Positions 22,561 to 32,689 of a stretch of 64,000 nucleotides of DNA are shown here, in pieces. A model generated the notes under the pieces. The model was not told where the DNA came from, did no database searches, and saw nothing but the letters and a program-made list of their open reading frames with translations. This stretch comes from Diabrotica undecimpunctata. Lineage: Eukaryota; Arthropoda; Insecta; Coleoptera; Chrysomelidae. The position numbers were made by a program, and so were the translations under genes. The DNA is taken from NCBI RefSeq assembly GCF_040954645.1, contig NC_092807.1, forward strand, positions 49,173,991-49,237,990, read 5' to 3'. Within the stretch, counting starts at the first letter, position 1. Each line of letters opens with the position of its first letter.

Positions 22561-22729
22561 GAGGCGTCATTTGATAGGGTCAAGGGGGCATTTGCCCCCT
22601 CTCCCTGGCCCTGAAAATGACTGAAATTTACAAAAAATAGATCAATTTTGTATTATGTTTGCATATATAATGTATGGTATATATAATGCTTGCCCCACCC
22701 CCATATCAAAATTTCAAATGACGCTCCTG
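22561..22729. mobile_element. 169-bp MITE inside the hAT-like element
   Basis: Flanked on both sides by TCAGGTTCCA (22551..22560 and 22730..22739), a 9-10-bp target duplication. Its ends are inverted: GAGGCGTCATTTGA on the left, and TCAAATGACGCTCCTGT on the right, which reads ACAGGAGCGTCATTTGA. The interior has GGGGGCATTTGCCCCC and CCCCACCCCC blocks. The duplication length fits a Mutator-like origin. No coding capacity. Confidence 0.75.
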
Positions 22730-22893
22730 TCAGGTTCCATAATGCCATTGAAGCTTGATGGTATGAAGTACGTGTTCCAAACAACGCCAATTGTAGATCA
22801 AGTAGGTAGAGAAGGGAAAAACGCAGACGCAGATGTTACATCAATCTTGCAACCATTCACGCAGGCATAGTGACACAACAACAGATAACAGTA

Positions 22894-25199
22894 ATGTTGA
22901 GTTTCTTATCTCACACAGACGTGTCGTATATAAACATATTCTTCGAAATGTCAACGCGAAGTAGTTTGAACTGTGAAATACTAGGAACAATTATTGGTGT
23001 TTTCAATGATCGTGTTTTACCCACTAAGTGTGATATTCTAAAGTGCTTTCTCTTTATTCGTAATGAACTTAAGTTGACAAATAATAATAAAGATCCATCT
23101 ATCGCCGACGCCTCGAATGCCGTTGCAACAAAAGTAGAACAAATATGGATAAAAGCTTCTATTCCAACATTATCGCATAAGCGCATTCAAGATATGATCA
23201 AAAATATTTATACAGAGTATCAAAAGCTGAAGCGATACACAAAAACTCAGCAAGCATCTAATTCATACAAAGAAAAGATTTGCCAATTTCGAAATGAGTG
23301 TGAAAAGTTATTTGATATTGCGGCTTGCAAGTGCAACATGAGTGGAACACTGTGTGAGTGTACTTGTGATAAAACCAAGAAAGTACCACAAAATGAGCGA
23401 TTTTTTCTTCAAGATCAACGATCCTGTAGAAAAATGGCAATTGGACCAGTGGATATTGCAGCATCTGCTGCAATAAGGAAGAAAATGGAAAGAACCACGA
23501 AGGCAAAGGCAAGTTCTCAAAAATATAATACTGTAAAAATTGTTCTTAAAGCATGTACCGTTGATTCCTCAAATCGTTCCATAAGTAGCAACTTGTCTAA
23601 CTCAAATTCTTCTGATGCAGATGATCATGAAGAAGAATTCATTGCCCCTTTGTCAACAGTTACAGTCCAACCATCTATTTCACAAATGCGGATTTGCTTG
23701 CCAAGTTTAGCTTCGGCGTGCGACAGAACCGGGGTCTCCGATCGTTCTGCTGCAATTATAGCATCAGCGGTCTTAAAAGATATGGGAGTTATAACTGTGA
23801 CTGATACATCGAAAGTAATTGATAGAATGAAAATAAGGCGACAGCGTGCATCTCATAGACGTTCACTCCAGAAGCAGAAGGAGGGACTGTCAATCAGAAG
23901 TATATTTTTTGATGGGCGTAAAGACAAGACTGTCTTGCAACAAAAAAAAAAGGCAAAAAGTTTTATAGAAAAGTAGTTACAGAAGAACATGTAACAATTA
24001 TTGAAGAACCAGGCTCTCGATATCTAGGGCACGTGTCTCCTTTATCAGGATCGGCTGCAAACATCGCGGATAGCATACAGACATTCATCCTGAAAAATAA
24101 TATTGATATATCGAAGTTAAGCGCAGTTGGATGCGATAGTACGGTAGTGAACACTAGCCCTCAAGTAGGCGTAATAAGAAAACTGGAAGAATACTGCGGC
24201 ACCTCACTTCAATGGCTAGTATGCTTATTTCATTGCAACGAACTACCTCTACGTCATTTAATACAACAGTTAGATGGACGCACCAGTGGACCACTTGGTT
24301 TTTCAGGGCCAATAGGAAAACTTCTGGAACGCTGTGAAGAGAAAGCTGTCGTCAATTTCGTTGCAATAGAAAACAACCTACCAATATTATTAGAAACAAC
24401 AGACCTTAGTACCGATCAGAAGAACTTGTACCAAATCAGTCAAGCAGTTTCTGCAGGAAAATGTCCTAACGATTTGAGCCTTCAAAAACCTGGGAAAATA
24501 TCACACGCAAGGTGGCTGACAGTTGCTAATCGGTTGCTTCGATTGTATGTTGGCACTGAATGTCCCAGTCCTCAATTAATTATGTTAGTAAGTTTCATCC
24601 AAAAAGTGTATGCACCAGTTTGGTTTTATATAAAACTGTATCCTAGCTGTTCTGATGGTTCGAAACATTTATGGCGAATGATCCATTATTCACGATTTCT
24701 ACCAGTTGACCAAAGAAAAATTGTCGATGCAGTTATCCAAAGGAATGCTTATTTTGCCCATCCCGAAAATTTATTACTCGGAATGATAAAAGATGAACAA
24801 AAACATATACGGGAGCTAGGACTACGCAGAGTGCTGAAAGCTAGACAAAGTCAAAAAGAAAAAAAGATCCGGAGATTTAAAATACCAACATTAAATTTTA
24901 GTGCTGAAGATTATATTGACTTAATTTCTATTTCTGAATGCAGTGTTACGGCTCCGCCTTTGCTAAAACATGTTTCCAATGAAAATGTAAGGGATATGAT
25001 TGATTCCGGGAATCACAACAAAATAGAGGTCTTAAACTGTCCCTGTCATACCCAATCTGTCGAAAGAACTGTTAAGTTAGTAACTGAAGCATCAGCTGCT
25101 GTTTATGGACCAGAATCAAGGGATGGCTTTATTCGTTCAAGATTGCAGTCTAGAAATATTATGCCGTTTTTTAACACAAAATCAGACTACCAATCATAA
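22894..25199 (+). pseudogene. hAT-like transposase, one frameshift from intact
   Basis: Two long frames (to 23976, and about 23960 to 25199) join into one protein of about 765 residues. The shift lies in an A-run at 23941-23952, just after the FFDGRKDKT motif. N-terminal half: KVPQNERFFLQDQRS preceded by Cys-rich CKCNMSGTLCECTC, a possible zinc site. C-terminal half: AVGCDSTVVNTS (likely second Asp), WLVCLFHCNELPLRHL with the C-x-x-H of hAT proteins, SHARWLTVANRLLRLY, and CHTQSVERTVKLVTEAS (likely catalytic Glu). I have used the first ATG (22894); an upstream exon cannot be excluded. It resembles an unnamed multi-copy invertebrate family. The hAT assignment rests on C-x-x-H plus the 8-bp duplication. 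The shift may be real or a homopolymer sequencing error. Confidence 0.75.
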
Positions 25200-25432
25200 A
25201 ATGTATATTGTATCATAAAACAATTATTTTGATTAAAAAAACTAATAAAAAATTTTTTAAATTTTATTTTTTTTTGTTATTTCCAAAAATTTAAATTCAA
25301 TATGGAACCTGAAGATAGGGTCAAATCCAAAAAATATTTTTTACAGTTTTATTATACATCAAAACGCAACTTTTGCGCACTAGCCCCAAAAAAATAATGA
25401 CTTCGACTTTTTCGTTCCACCCTACCGCACAG

Positions 25433-25970
25433 GTCTATTAATCGCTAAAGTATAATAATTTCTTAGTTCCATTACAAAAAAAATAAAAGGCTAAAGTCAG
25501 GGTGTAACAAAAAAGTAGATTATAAATTAAGTAACATATTCTGAGACCAAAATTAGGTCGATTAAACCTGCCTTACTTTAGTACAAATGTGTACACCTAA
25601 AAAGTTACAGCCCTTTTAACTTACAAAATAAAAATCGATTTTTTCCAATATATCGAAAACTGTTAGAGAACACCATATAAATTGTATGGAGGTTTTGTTC
25701 GATTAAACCCCCCAAATGAGTATATACGTTCAAAATAAATTATTATTGTGGTATCATTAGTTAAACATAAAGCAAGCAAACTTGCTTATCGAAAAATTAC
25801 TAACAGGCAAAAAACACAAGTTTTTTGTCTCTTAGTAATTTTTCGATAAGCAAGTTTTTACCGAGATGCGGCTTCATTTTTAATATGTTTCAAAATTTCT
25901 GAGTACCTAACAAAATGTAAAATATAAATAAATTTTCATATTATTATCAGGTCTCTATAGTCCTACTTAA
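25433..25970. other. Gap with a strong hairpin
   Basis: No coding content. It contains the 26-bp perfect inverted repeat described next. Confidence 0.5.
25778..25857. repeat. Hairpin with 26-bp perfect arms
   Basis: AAACTTGCTTATCGAAAAAT begins the left arm (25778..25803), and the exact reverse complement occupies 25832..25857. The 28-bp loop is itself nearly palindromic (AAAAAACACAAGTTTTTT). The whole unit could be a short inverted-repeat transposon, or a hairpin RNA source if transcribed. Confidence 0.85.
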
Positions 25971-25974
25971 CCAT

Positions 25975-26330
25975 TTACAAATATGTGAATTTTACAAATG
26001 TTCAAAATGACCACCATTTGTTTGATTGTACAGTCAGCATCGCTTTAACAAGGAAAATCGAATATTTTGGAAAATCATAAGCTTTTGAAGAAATCGATTT
26101 GCAGCTTCTATGATTCTATTCGTTGTTTTTGTTTGTTTTTAATTGCTACGGAATATACGTCGGCTTTTATATTACCCCAGAAGCAAAAGTCAATTATGGC
26201 GCGTATGGTAATGCGCTGAAGCACCATCCTGTGAAAACCTCATATTTTTCCTGACTGCAAGATTCACCTCGTCTAAGTACTCTAGTAATACGTTCTGTAG
26301 AAAGTGTGAATAATTTATTTATTTAGTTAT
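25975..26330 (-). pseudogene. Tc1/mariner-type transposase fragment
   Basis: From about 26310 downward the minus strand reads MRFSQDGASAHYHTRHN (second catalytic Asp box). After a deletion come FCFWGNIKADVYS, NRIIEAANRF and, at the end, NGGHFEHL, the usual C-terminal ending of one IS630/mariner-like group in insects. Frames change between the pieces. The region between the catalytic Asp box and FWG, with the third acidic residue, is missing. No terminal repeats identified. Confidence 0.6.
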
Positions 26331-26360
26331 AGATCCTTTTTTGTAAAGATTTTGCTGTCA

Positions 26361-26408
26361 TAAGGAAGCCACATGTCCATTTTATAAGGAAGCCACATGT
26401 CAATTTTA
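26361..26408. repeat. 24-bp direct repeat
   Basis: TAAGGAAGCCACATGTCCAT (26361) is repeated with one change 24 bp later (26385). Local tandem duplication of no known function. Confidence 0.7.
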
Positions 26409-26516
26409 TGTATAAAATCTCTAACAGTTTCCGATATATTACAAAAAATCATTTTCATTTGGTTTCAAAGGGCTGTATCTTTTTTTATGTGCACATTTAT
26501 ACTAAGTTGGGTTAGG

Positions 26517-27517
26517 TTAAATCGAACTATTTGTGGTAACAGAATATACAAATGTTTTGACTTCGTTATCGTCTTGAAGACGCTGACCGCCCAGGTGTTT
26601 CTTCAAGTGCTGGAACAAATGGCAGTCGCTGGGCGCCAGATCAAGGCTGTATGGAGGATGATCTAGAGTTTCCCATTTAAATAATTTGATGAGATCTTTG
26701 GCCTGATTAGCCACATCGCCACACGGGCATTGTCATGCAGCAAAACGATACCTTTACTCAACTTGCCACGTCTTTTGTTCTGGATTGCACGACGCAGATT
26801 TTTCAATGTCTCACAATAAGACGCTGCATTGATTGTCTCATTACGAGGCAGAAACTGCACTAGCAATACTCTTTTTCTGTCCCAAAAAACTGTACACGTG
26901 ATTTTCCGAGCAGAAATTGTTTGCTTAAACTTCACTCTTTTGGGTGATGATGAATGTCGCCATCCCATGGATTGTTTCGATTCTGGTGTGACGTAGGCCA
27001 CCCATGTTTCGTCACCAGTAACAATTTGGTCTAAAAAATCTTAACCTTCACTGTGGTACCGCTCAAGGAAAGTCAATGCACTGCCTAAACGTTGGGTTTT
27101 GTGCAAATCCGTCAACATTTTTGGAACCCAACGTGAACACAATTTCCGGTAATTCAAATTCTCGGTAACAATGCGATACAAAACACTACGAGAATACTGA
27201 GGAAAGCAGTCGGACAATGATGAACTTGTAAAGCGTCTGTTTTCTCTCACCTTTTCGTCCACTTTCTGCACCAAATTTTCATTAACGACCGAAGGACGCC
27301 CACTCCGTTCTTCATCATGCACATTTGTGCGGCCATCTTTAAATGCTCTCACCCATTTCCTTACCATTCCATCACTCATAATGTTTTGTCCGTAAACTTC
27401 AACGATCTCACGAAGAATATCGATCGGTTTTACGCCTTTAGCACTAAGAAATCGTATAACAGCCCGTACTTCACAATCAGCGTGATTCACGATTGTTGGA
27501 GGCATATTACTGGACAC
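26517..27517 (-). pseudogene. mariner transposase (DD34D type), nearly complete
   Basis: Starts MSSNMPPTIVNHADCEVRAV. The N-terminal helix-turn-helix is followed by HDEERSGRPSVVNE (linker box). The first catalytic Asp is in VTGDETWVAYV near 27020, the second in LLHDNARV near 26735 and the third in YSLDLAPSDCHLF near 26640, the D34D spacing of classical mariners. One TAA at 27041 interrupts the frame (SEG*DFLDQ), and a one-base shift lies at about 26715, after DNARV. The C-terminus stops at 26517, about 40 residues short of the usual 345. Relatives include the transposase part of SETMAR. The three Asp positions are kept. Confidence 0.85.
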
Positions 27518-27519
27518 TT

Positions 27520-27849
27520 ACTGAACACTGGAGTAAACAAGTATACAATGAAGAATCAGACTGTAATGGCGTCAGTGCGTAGACAAGAGATGTAGGTAAC
27601 AAGCGCTAATGCGCGGAACGCCGACCGTAGCGCTGCGGCGGCGGAATCGCAAAACGGTAATTACTTAAAAAACATGCCTCGTATATATATATATATATGT
27701 ACGAATTATCAGGTACAGTGGTAAAAAATTAAAATTACTTTAAATGTAAAAATAACAATAAAAGAAACGTTAGAAGAATAATATTTATTGGATGAAATAT
27801 TAAAGTTAGTTGTTATTAAGGTAAATGTGGGCCATTTTGATTTATTAAT
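27520..27849. other. Gap with short TA run
   Basis: A GC-rich bit at 27600-27650 (GCGCGGAACGCCGACC) lies next to the mariner 5' side and may be its leader or end. A (TA)n run of about 18 bp is near 27681. No gene seen. Confidence 0.4.
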
Positions 27850-28137
27850 AAATTTGGTTCAATATATTACAATAGATGTTAATTAACTTTCCAGTGTCCG
27901 TTTTATAATTTAAAGTATTTTTATTTTTGTTAATGTAATACATCTCAAGAAATATTATACTTTTGTAGTTATCAGTCTGTGCCAAAATGTGAGCTTTGCT
28001 ATAGAGCGACCGGTGTTTTCATAGTGCTCAACTACTGCACAAGTATTTTTTAAAAACCGGCAAGCACTTTTATGTTGTGTGATGCGTTGTTTAAGCCATT
28101 GTGATGTTTATCCAATGTAGCTATTTTGACATCCTGC
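27850..28137 (-). pseudogene. Penelope-like element tail with GIY-YIG endonuclease
   Basis: The minus strand from 28137 reads CQNSYIG, a stop, then TSQWLKQRITQHKSACR and VVEHYENTGRSIAKL. This matches the GIY-YIG nuclease order (YIG, then Arg in LKQRI, then the HYENTG region) found at the C-terminus of Penelope-like retroelements. The frame then gives FLEMYYINKNKNTLNYKTDT, the usual tail after the nuclease. The reverse-transcriptase part is absent. The copy ends abruptly at 28138, where a mariner fragment begins. One stop, replacing the expected residue after YIG, marks it as dead. Confidence 0.65.
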
Positions 28138-28138
28138 A

Positions 28139-28271
28139 AATATTGGAGACTTAAAAACAAAAATTCGTAAAGAAATAAACAATGTGTCTCAAGAAAGCAT
28201 AAACAAGGTTCTACAAGAATTTGTATAACGTTTGGGTAACTGTCATATACAACAAGGGCTACAATTCGAAC
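28139..28271 (+). pseudogene. mariner-type transposase C-terminal tail, copy 1
   Basis: GDLKTKIRKEINNVSQESIN, then KVLQEF, a stop, RLGNCHIQQGLQFEHL: the C-terminal helix and FEHL ending of IS630/mariner-like transposases. About 130 bp long and nearly identical to 28560..28692. Confidence 0.55.
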
Positions 28272-28559
28272 ATTTAAGATTAAGTCATGTATTAAAGTGT
28301 AATTACTGGATTACTTTCAAGGTATTTATTATAATTTATTAATATTATATATCAATAAAAATTAATGTTCTAAGCCGCATATCTTTCAAATAATACCCGT
28401 TAGACCCCCAGTATTATACTTTTTTAGAATCAGCTCATTTTTATCAATATAAAAATGTCCTAAAATACAGGGTGTTACATTTAAAAAAAGAGCCGATGAC
28501 GTCATCACTGCAATGTGTATCACCTTGTATAAGGAAATTTTATTGTAAAATGTAGACCA

Positions 28560-28692
28560 TATTGGAGACTTAAAAACAAGAATTCGTAAAGAAATAAACA
28601 ATATATTTCAAGAAAGCATAAACAAGGTTCTACAAGAATTTGTACAACGTTTGGGTTACTGTCATATAGAACAAGGGCTACAATTCGAACCC
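28560..28692 (+). pseudogene. mariner-type transposase C-terminal tail, copy 2
   Basis: Repeat of 28139..28271 about 420 bp downstream with few differences (the stop of copy 1 is CAA here). Between the copies a TACAGGGTGTTAC sequence at 28466 looks like a mariner terminal repeat, so two deleted copies of one element probably lie in tandem. Confidence 0.55.
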
Positions 28693-28701
28693 ATGTTGAC
28701 C

Positions 28702-28743
28702 CATGTCAACTCGAGAGAGTTGTCTCATGTCAACTCGAGAGAG
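28702..28743. repeat. 18-bp direct repeat
   Basis: CATGTCAACTCGAGAGAG occurs at 28702 and 28726, a 24-bp period. Function unknown. Confidence 0.7.
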
Positions 28744-28759
28744 CATCACTACAGGAGCA

Positions 28760-29430
28760 ATGTGACCAATTTGTGGCAATAATGTTAGAAGACTCTGAGG
28801 TGCTTCGACTGCTTAGGTGTAATGTACATTGATTCTTGGTGGAGTTAGTTCATATCTGTTTGTTGGGTCTATAAATTCACGTCGCGTCGTCGTTCACTGA
28901 GAACATCCGGTTCACTGCACGTGTTCTTTTGTGTGTAAGTAATTATTCAAGTTTCTCGAGTACTGAGAAAATATAGAAGCAGAGAATTAAACGGTGACTA
29001 TTGTCCAGTGGTGAGAGAAAGATAAACCAAAAACACATCCGAAATTTACATTAAAAGAAGCGAAAGTGAAAGGTATCAAACATATGAATCACAAGGGAAC
29101 AGTAATAGCTGAAAAAAAAGTATGAGATGATTGCAGGTATTTGTTTTTTAATGATATTTTGTAGTTTTTGATTCTTACTGTGTGCTTTTTTAGATGCAAA
29201 CGTCTTATATGTTTCCAAACCGTTTTTGCAAAAGAGCGTGAACATATATTTAGCGAATTTTATAAAATGCATGAAAAAAATAACGTACTTGTCTAGTCTA
29301 ATAACAATAAACCATATATAACGACATAGAAAAGGTAATGAAGAAAACAAAACGCATTGTGCTACATATTCTTACAATTTGAGATGCTTTGATATAGAAA
29401 AGTCTGTTTTATCGAAGTATTTGCCAGCAT
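28760..29430. other. Gap, no gene recognised
   Basis: Mixed-composition DNA with a moderate-GC part near 28880 (CACGTCGCGTCGTCGTTCAC). A 99-codon minus-strand frame at 29051..29350 has no motif. Confidence 0.4.
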
Positions 29431-29439
29431 TCATGCAGG

Positions 29440-30660
29440 TATACTGCCTCGTCTAAAAAGAATTCAGTTATCACTAGTAAAAAAGGGTTTGCACCTAGAG
29501 ATAAGAAGAGAAAACATAATTGCCGCCCTAGAAACTACAGCAACGAAGTTATAACCTTCATAATTCACTAGATACATACATTTTCTCCATCAGAGTTAAC
29601 AGTAAAAGATAAGCACAAGGCCTTTCTGCAGGAAAACTACCTTAACGTCCCCTATAAAATGTATTGGAAAGTATTTAAAACAAAATTTAATATTTAGATT
29701 TCTCCATACCGACACATGTGCGGAATGTGGTTTTAAACATATCTTAAGTAACATGGATATTTCTAAGGCCGATGCAGTTTCTTGCGAAATACAAAAAGAA
29801 CATCTAAGAAAAGCTAATACAAAAAACGCAGCTACAAGAAACTGGTAAGAGCAGGCGAAATTACTTGTATTACCTTTTATTTTATGCAAAATTAACCTCT
29901 GCCATATATACCGTCCAATCCAGTATTTTTTGAAAAGCAGATATGGTACTATGTTTTTGGGATCCACAATTTGGGAAGTAATCAACCAACAAGGTACACT
30001 TATACAGAAAATAAAACAAAAAAGGGATCAATCGATGTTATGTCGATGTTATTAAACTACTCAACTAATCAATAGCAATAATTTATGTAGAACTTTGGAT
30101 TTGATTAGTGATGGCTGTCCGGTTTATTTACACTTGTATATGTATTAGTTCAAGTGTTAAAAATTACCTATTTCCTATATGAGGGCATTCCTATCTTCCC
30201 AAAGACCAGTTTTTTTCTTTTATCTCAGGAAAAAAAGTGAAAAACTGAACGTGTTGAAACTTCAGCAGATTGGAATAACCTCTTTTAACAAACCAGAGCT
30301 AAAACGTTTAACCAGCTCCTAACATAAAAAAGGAAGGATGTTAAACATCGAAAATACTAACAGATGCATTAGTTTTGAAGATAGATATAGTGCTCTATTG
30401 CGTTCATCACTTATAGCATCAAAAATACCAATCAAAAATAGAAAGAAATAACTTGCAGCATGCATATGTTCTACCAGTATCCACCAAGAAGATAAAACTG
30501 AATACTCTTAAAAAAGCTTCTTTCTCTTTTATATGACCACAGCAACAGAACATTTTATAAAGGCTTGATAAAAAGCCAAACGACCATAAAAAACGACCAT
30601 AGGAATCTAACGGTTTTGATAATACGGTCGACACCACTGATAACAGCAGTGGCTGCGACG
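29440..30660 (+). pseudogene. Second copy of the DDE-transposase-like family
   Basis: The same landmarks as 11697..13593 appear in changing frames. KKGFAPRDKKRKHNCRPRN near 29490 is equivalent to NKGKHTNRPN. SELTVKDKHKAFLQENYL and VPYKMYWKVFKTKFN follow near 29600. HTDTCAECGFKHI (CxxC) is near 29710. FYFMQN*PLPYIPSN is equivalent to FDYQQNLPLPK, and KQIWYYVFGIHNLGS is near 29950. A weaker tail with HSNRTFYKGL lies near 30550. The SDN box was not found. It is more decayed than the first copy, with many stops, but the order of six motifs is convincing. It confirms the family is multi-copy here. Confidence 0.55.
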
Positions 30661-30994
30661 ACTGAGTATGGTAGTAGTAAAGTTTTTAATATTTTCATGT
30701 TTGCCAGAGTTTGTTTTTTAGTTTTTAGTATTTTCAAAGCTCAAGACAGAGACAGTTTCGCCATGTTAATCGCCAACGTCAAGGGGACTTGATAGGGCAC
30801 GTTAAGAAGAAGTATTTTCATTCAAAATACTTGTTCGTTTTTTTTTCAAAAACCGCACATGTGGATGTGTTTTTTTTTTCTAATTTTCTTCATTTTTTAT
30901 TTAATTTTCTTCTTAAAAAAAATTTACTCTAAAATGGTAAGGCAGAAGAGTCCATTTTCCCAATTATGCTAATTTTGGACTTATGAGGTTTTTC

Positions 30995-32340
30995 CGAGAA
31001 ACACATCAATTTGTCATTGGAAATTGTTAACAAAGCATTGGAGAAAGTAAGGGTACCAACAGATTGGCAATTAGGTCTTGTACTGCCAATACAAATTGAC
31101 AACAAAGATTTTAATAATTATAAACGAATTACGTTACTTAAGGCAATAACTAAGCTGTATAAAAAAATACTGGAGAACCGATAAAAAAGTATTGTTGACA
31201 CAAAAACAACACTAACACAGTTTCAAAAACGAAGGAAGTTTTCGAAAAGAAGGAAGTACAATGGATCATAATATATGCACCATAAATAAAATTAGTAGAA
31301 AGACACAAAATATAGGAAAGGATTTATACTCGGGATTTGTTGATATGGAAAAAGCCTTTGATAGAGTGCTAAGGGCCAAAATTTGGGTATACGTAGCGAA
31401 TATGAATATATCGGGCAAAAAGTGTATAAAGTCTGTACAAATAAACAACAAACTGTATTAGAAGTGAGAATATGAGATCTGAACATTTCATCATCAACGA
31501 AGTAGTGAGACAAGGATTTTGTTTCGAGTCCTTTGCTATTGATAATGTTTTACAATAATCAAAAAAGTTTCGCAACTGGAAAAACCACCATAAACAGAAT
31601 ATTGAAATCTTGAAATTGTTGATATACATGAATGAATCTATATGTTGCCAATGATGTGGCGATAATAGTGAGCAGCAAAAAAATTTAAAATATATTCTAA
31701 ATATATCAAATGATGTGATAACAGAAACAACGAAAAATAAAAAGACTAGGTAATGGTGATACCCAGAAAAAAAATTTAAAGATAACTGGAACAGATATAA
31801 AGCAAATAGAATCCTTTAAATATTTAGGAAGAGAAATAGATCAGCATTAATGAGAACAGAAATTAATAAATAACAGGATTAAAAGGCAAACGGTGTGTAT
31901 TATGCAACGAACCAAATATTCGTCAAAAGGAAGGAAATTTCTCAAAAGACTAAAATATCGGTTTTTAAATGGAAGCAGCTGAAATAAAATACCTAAAAAG
32001 AGTATAAGTCGCGTCATGATTAGATAATGTGAGAAGTGAAATAATTAGAAAACATTTAAATATTTGAATCAATAATACAGTTTACAGAAAGGAGACAACT
32101 TGGCTAGTTAGAAAACTTGGATAGAATGAACAGTACCATATATGTTATCTTTAAATGGGAAGCAAGGACGACAAAAAAGGGGGGAAGAGGAGGACCTAAA
32201 GGGATTTGCGATAATATTGTAGAAAAATATTGCAGCATACGAAAAAAAACATAGCAAGAAGGAAAGGGGATAGCAAAAAACAGGAAGAACTGGAAAATAT
32301 TTGTTAGTACAATTTAAAAGGAAAAATCTCAGTGGTTGGT
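30995..32340 (+). pseudogene. LINE reverse transcriptase (RTE-like), decayed
   Basis: In order: VRVPTDWQLGLVLPIQ and NNYKRITLLKAITKLYKKIL (fingers, near 31050-31170), then SGFVDMEKAFDRV (palm box with Asp, near 31345). The YADD region is blurred at about 31640. IKQIESFKYLGREIDQH is at about 31800, and a degraded tail runs to about 32340. Stops and shifts are frequent. The endonuclease is absent, so the copy is 5'-truncated. Confidence 0.65.
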
Positions 32341-32584
32341 TGTATATCACATTGGGTGTTATAAAAAACTTACTATGAAATAAAAACTTTTTGAGTCAAA
32401 TGATATAAAATTTAATTATTCTGACACTAGGTCGATGATAAAGGATTGTATTTTTAAAGAAACATACAAATTGTCAACTCAAAAATGGACGTCGTCCAAT
32501 GAGGGGTAACAACCAACTCAATTTGTAAATAGTGTATAGAAATAATTGTACACCCTACACCTTATGGCTCGAAAAGTGGATCAG

Positions 32585-32587
<3 letters not shown>

Positions 32588-32630
<43 letters not shown>
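32588..32630. repeat. (TA)n microsatellite
   Basis: About 43 bp of uninterrupted TA between two LINE relics in opposite orientation. Confidence 0.95.
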
Positions 32631-32635
<5 letters not shown>

Positions 32636-32689
32636 GTCAGCTGTATGCATTGTAGCGTTTTAAAATAATTTGTATATCGCTTTTAAAGA

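Larger units (their letters stand above)
22278..25432 (+). mobile_element. hAT-like DNA transposon with perfect 8-bp target duplication
   Basis: The element runs from 22286 to 25424 (3,139 bp). Its ends are exact inverted repeats beginning TAGGGTGGAACGAAAAAG, and it is flanked by CCGCACAG at 22278..22285 and again at 25425..25432. Eight-bp duplications are typical of hAT elements, also of P and a few others. Subterminal motifs AGGTTCCATA(T/A)TG occur near 22413 and 22732, and inverted near 25300, and are probable transposase-binding sites. One transposase gene fills most of the interior, and a 169-bp MITE sits in the 5' leader at 22561..22729. Confidence 0.85.

Noticed and set aside
28466..28490. 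TACAGGGTGTTAC as the end of a complete mariner
   Set aside because: No matching inverted partner with TA duplication was found nearby, so no full element is called.
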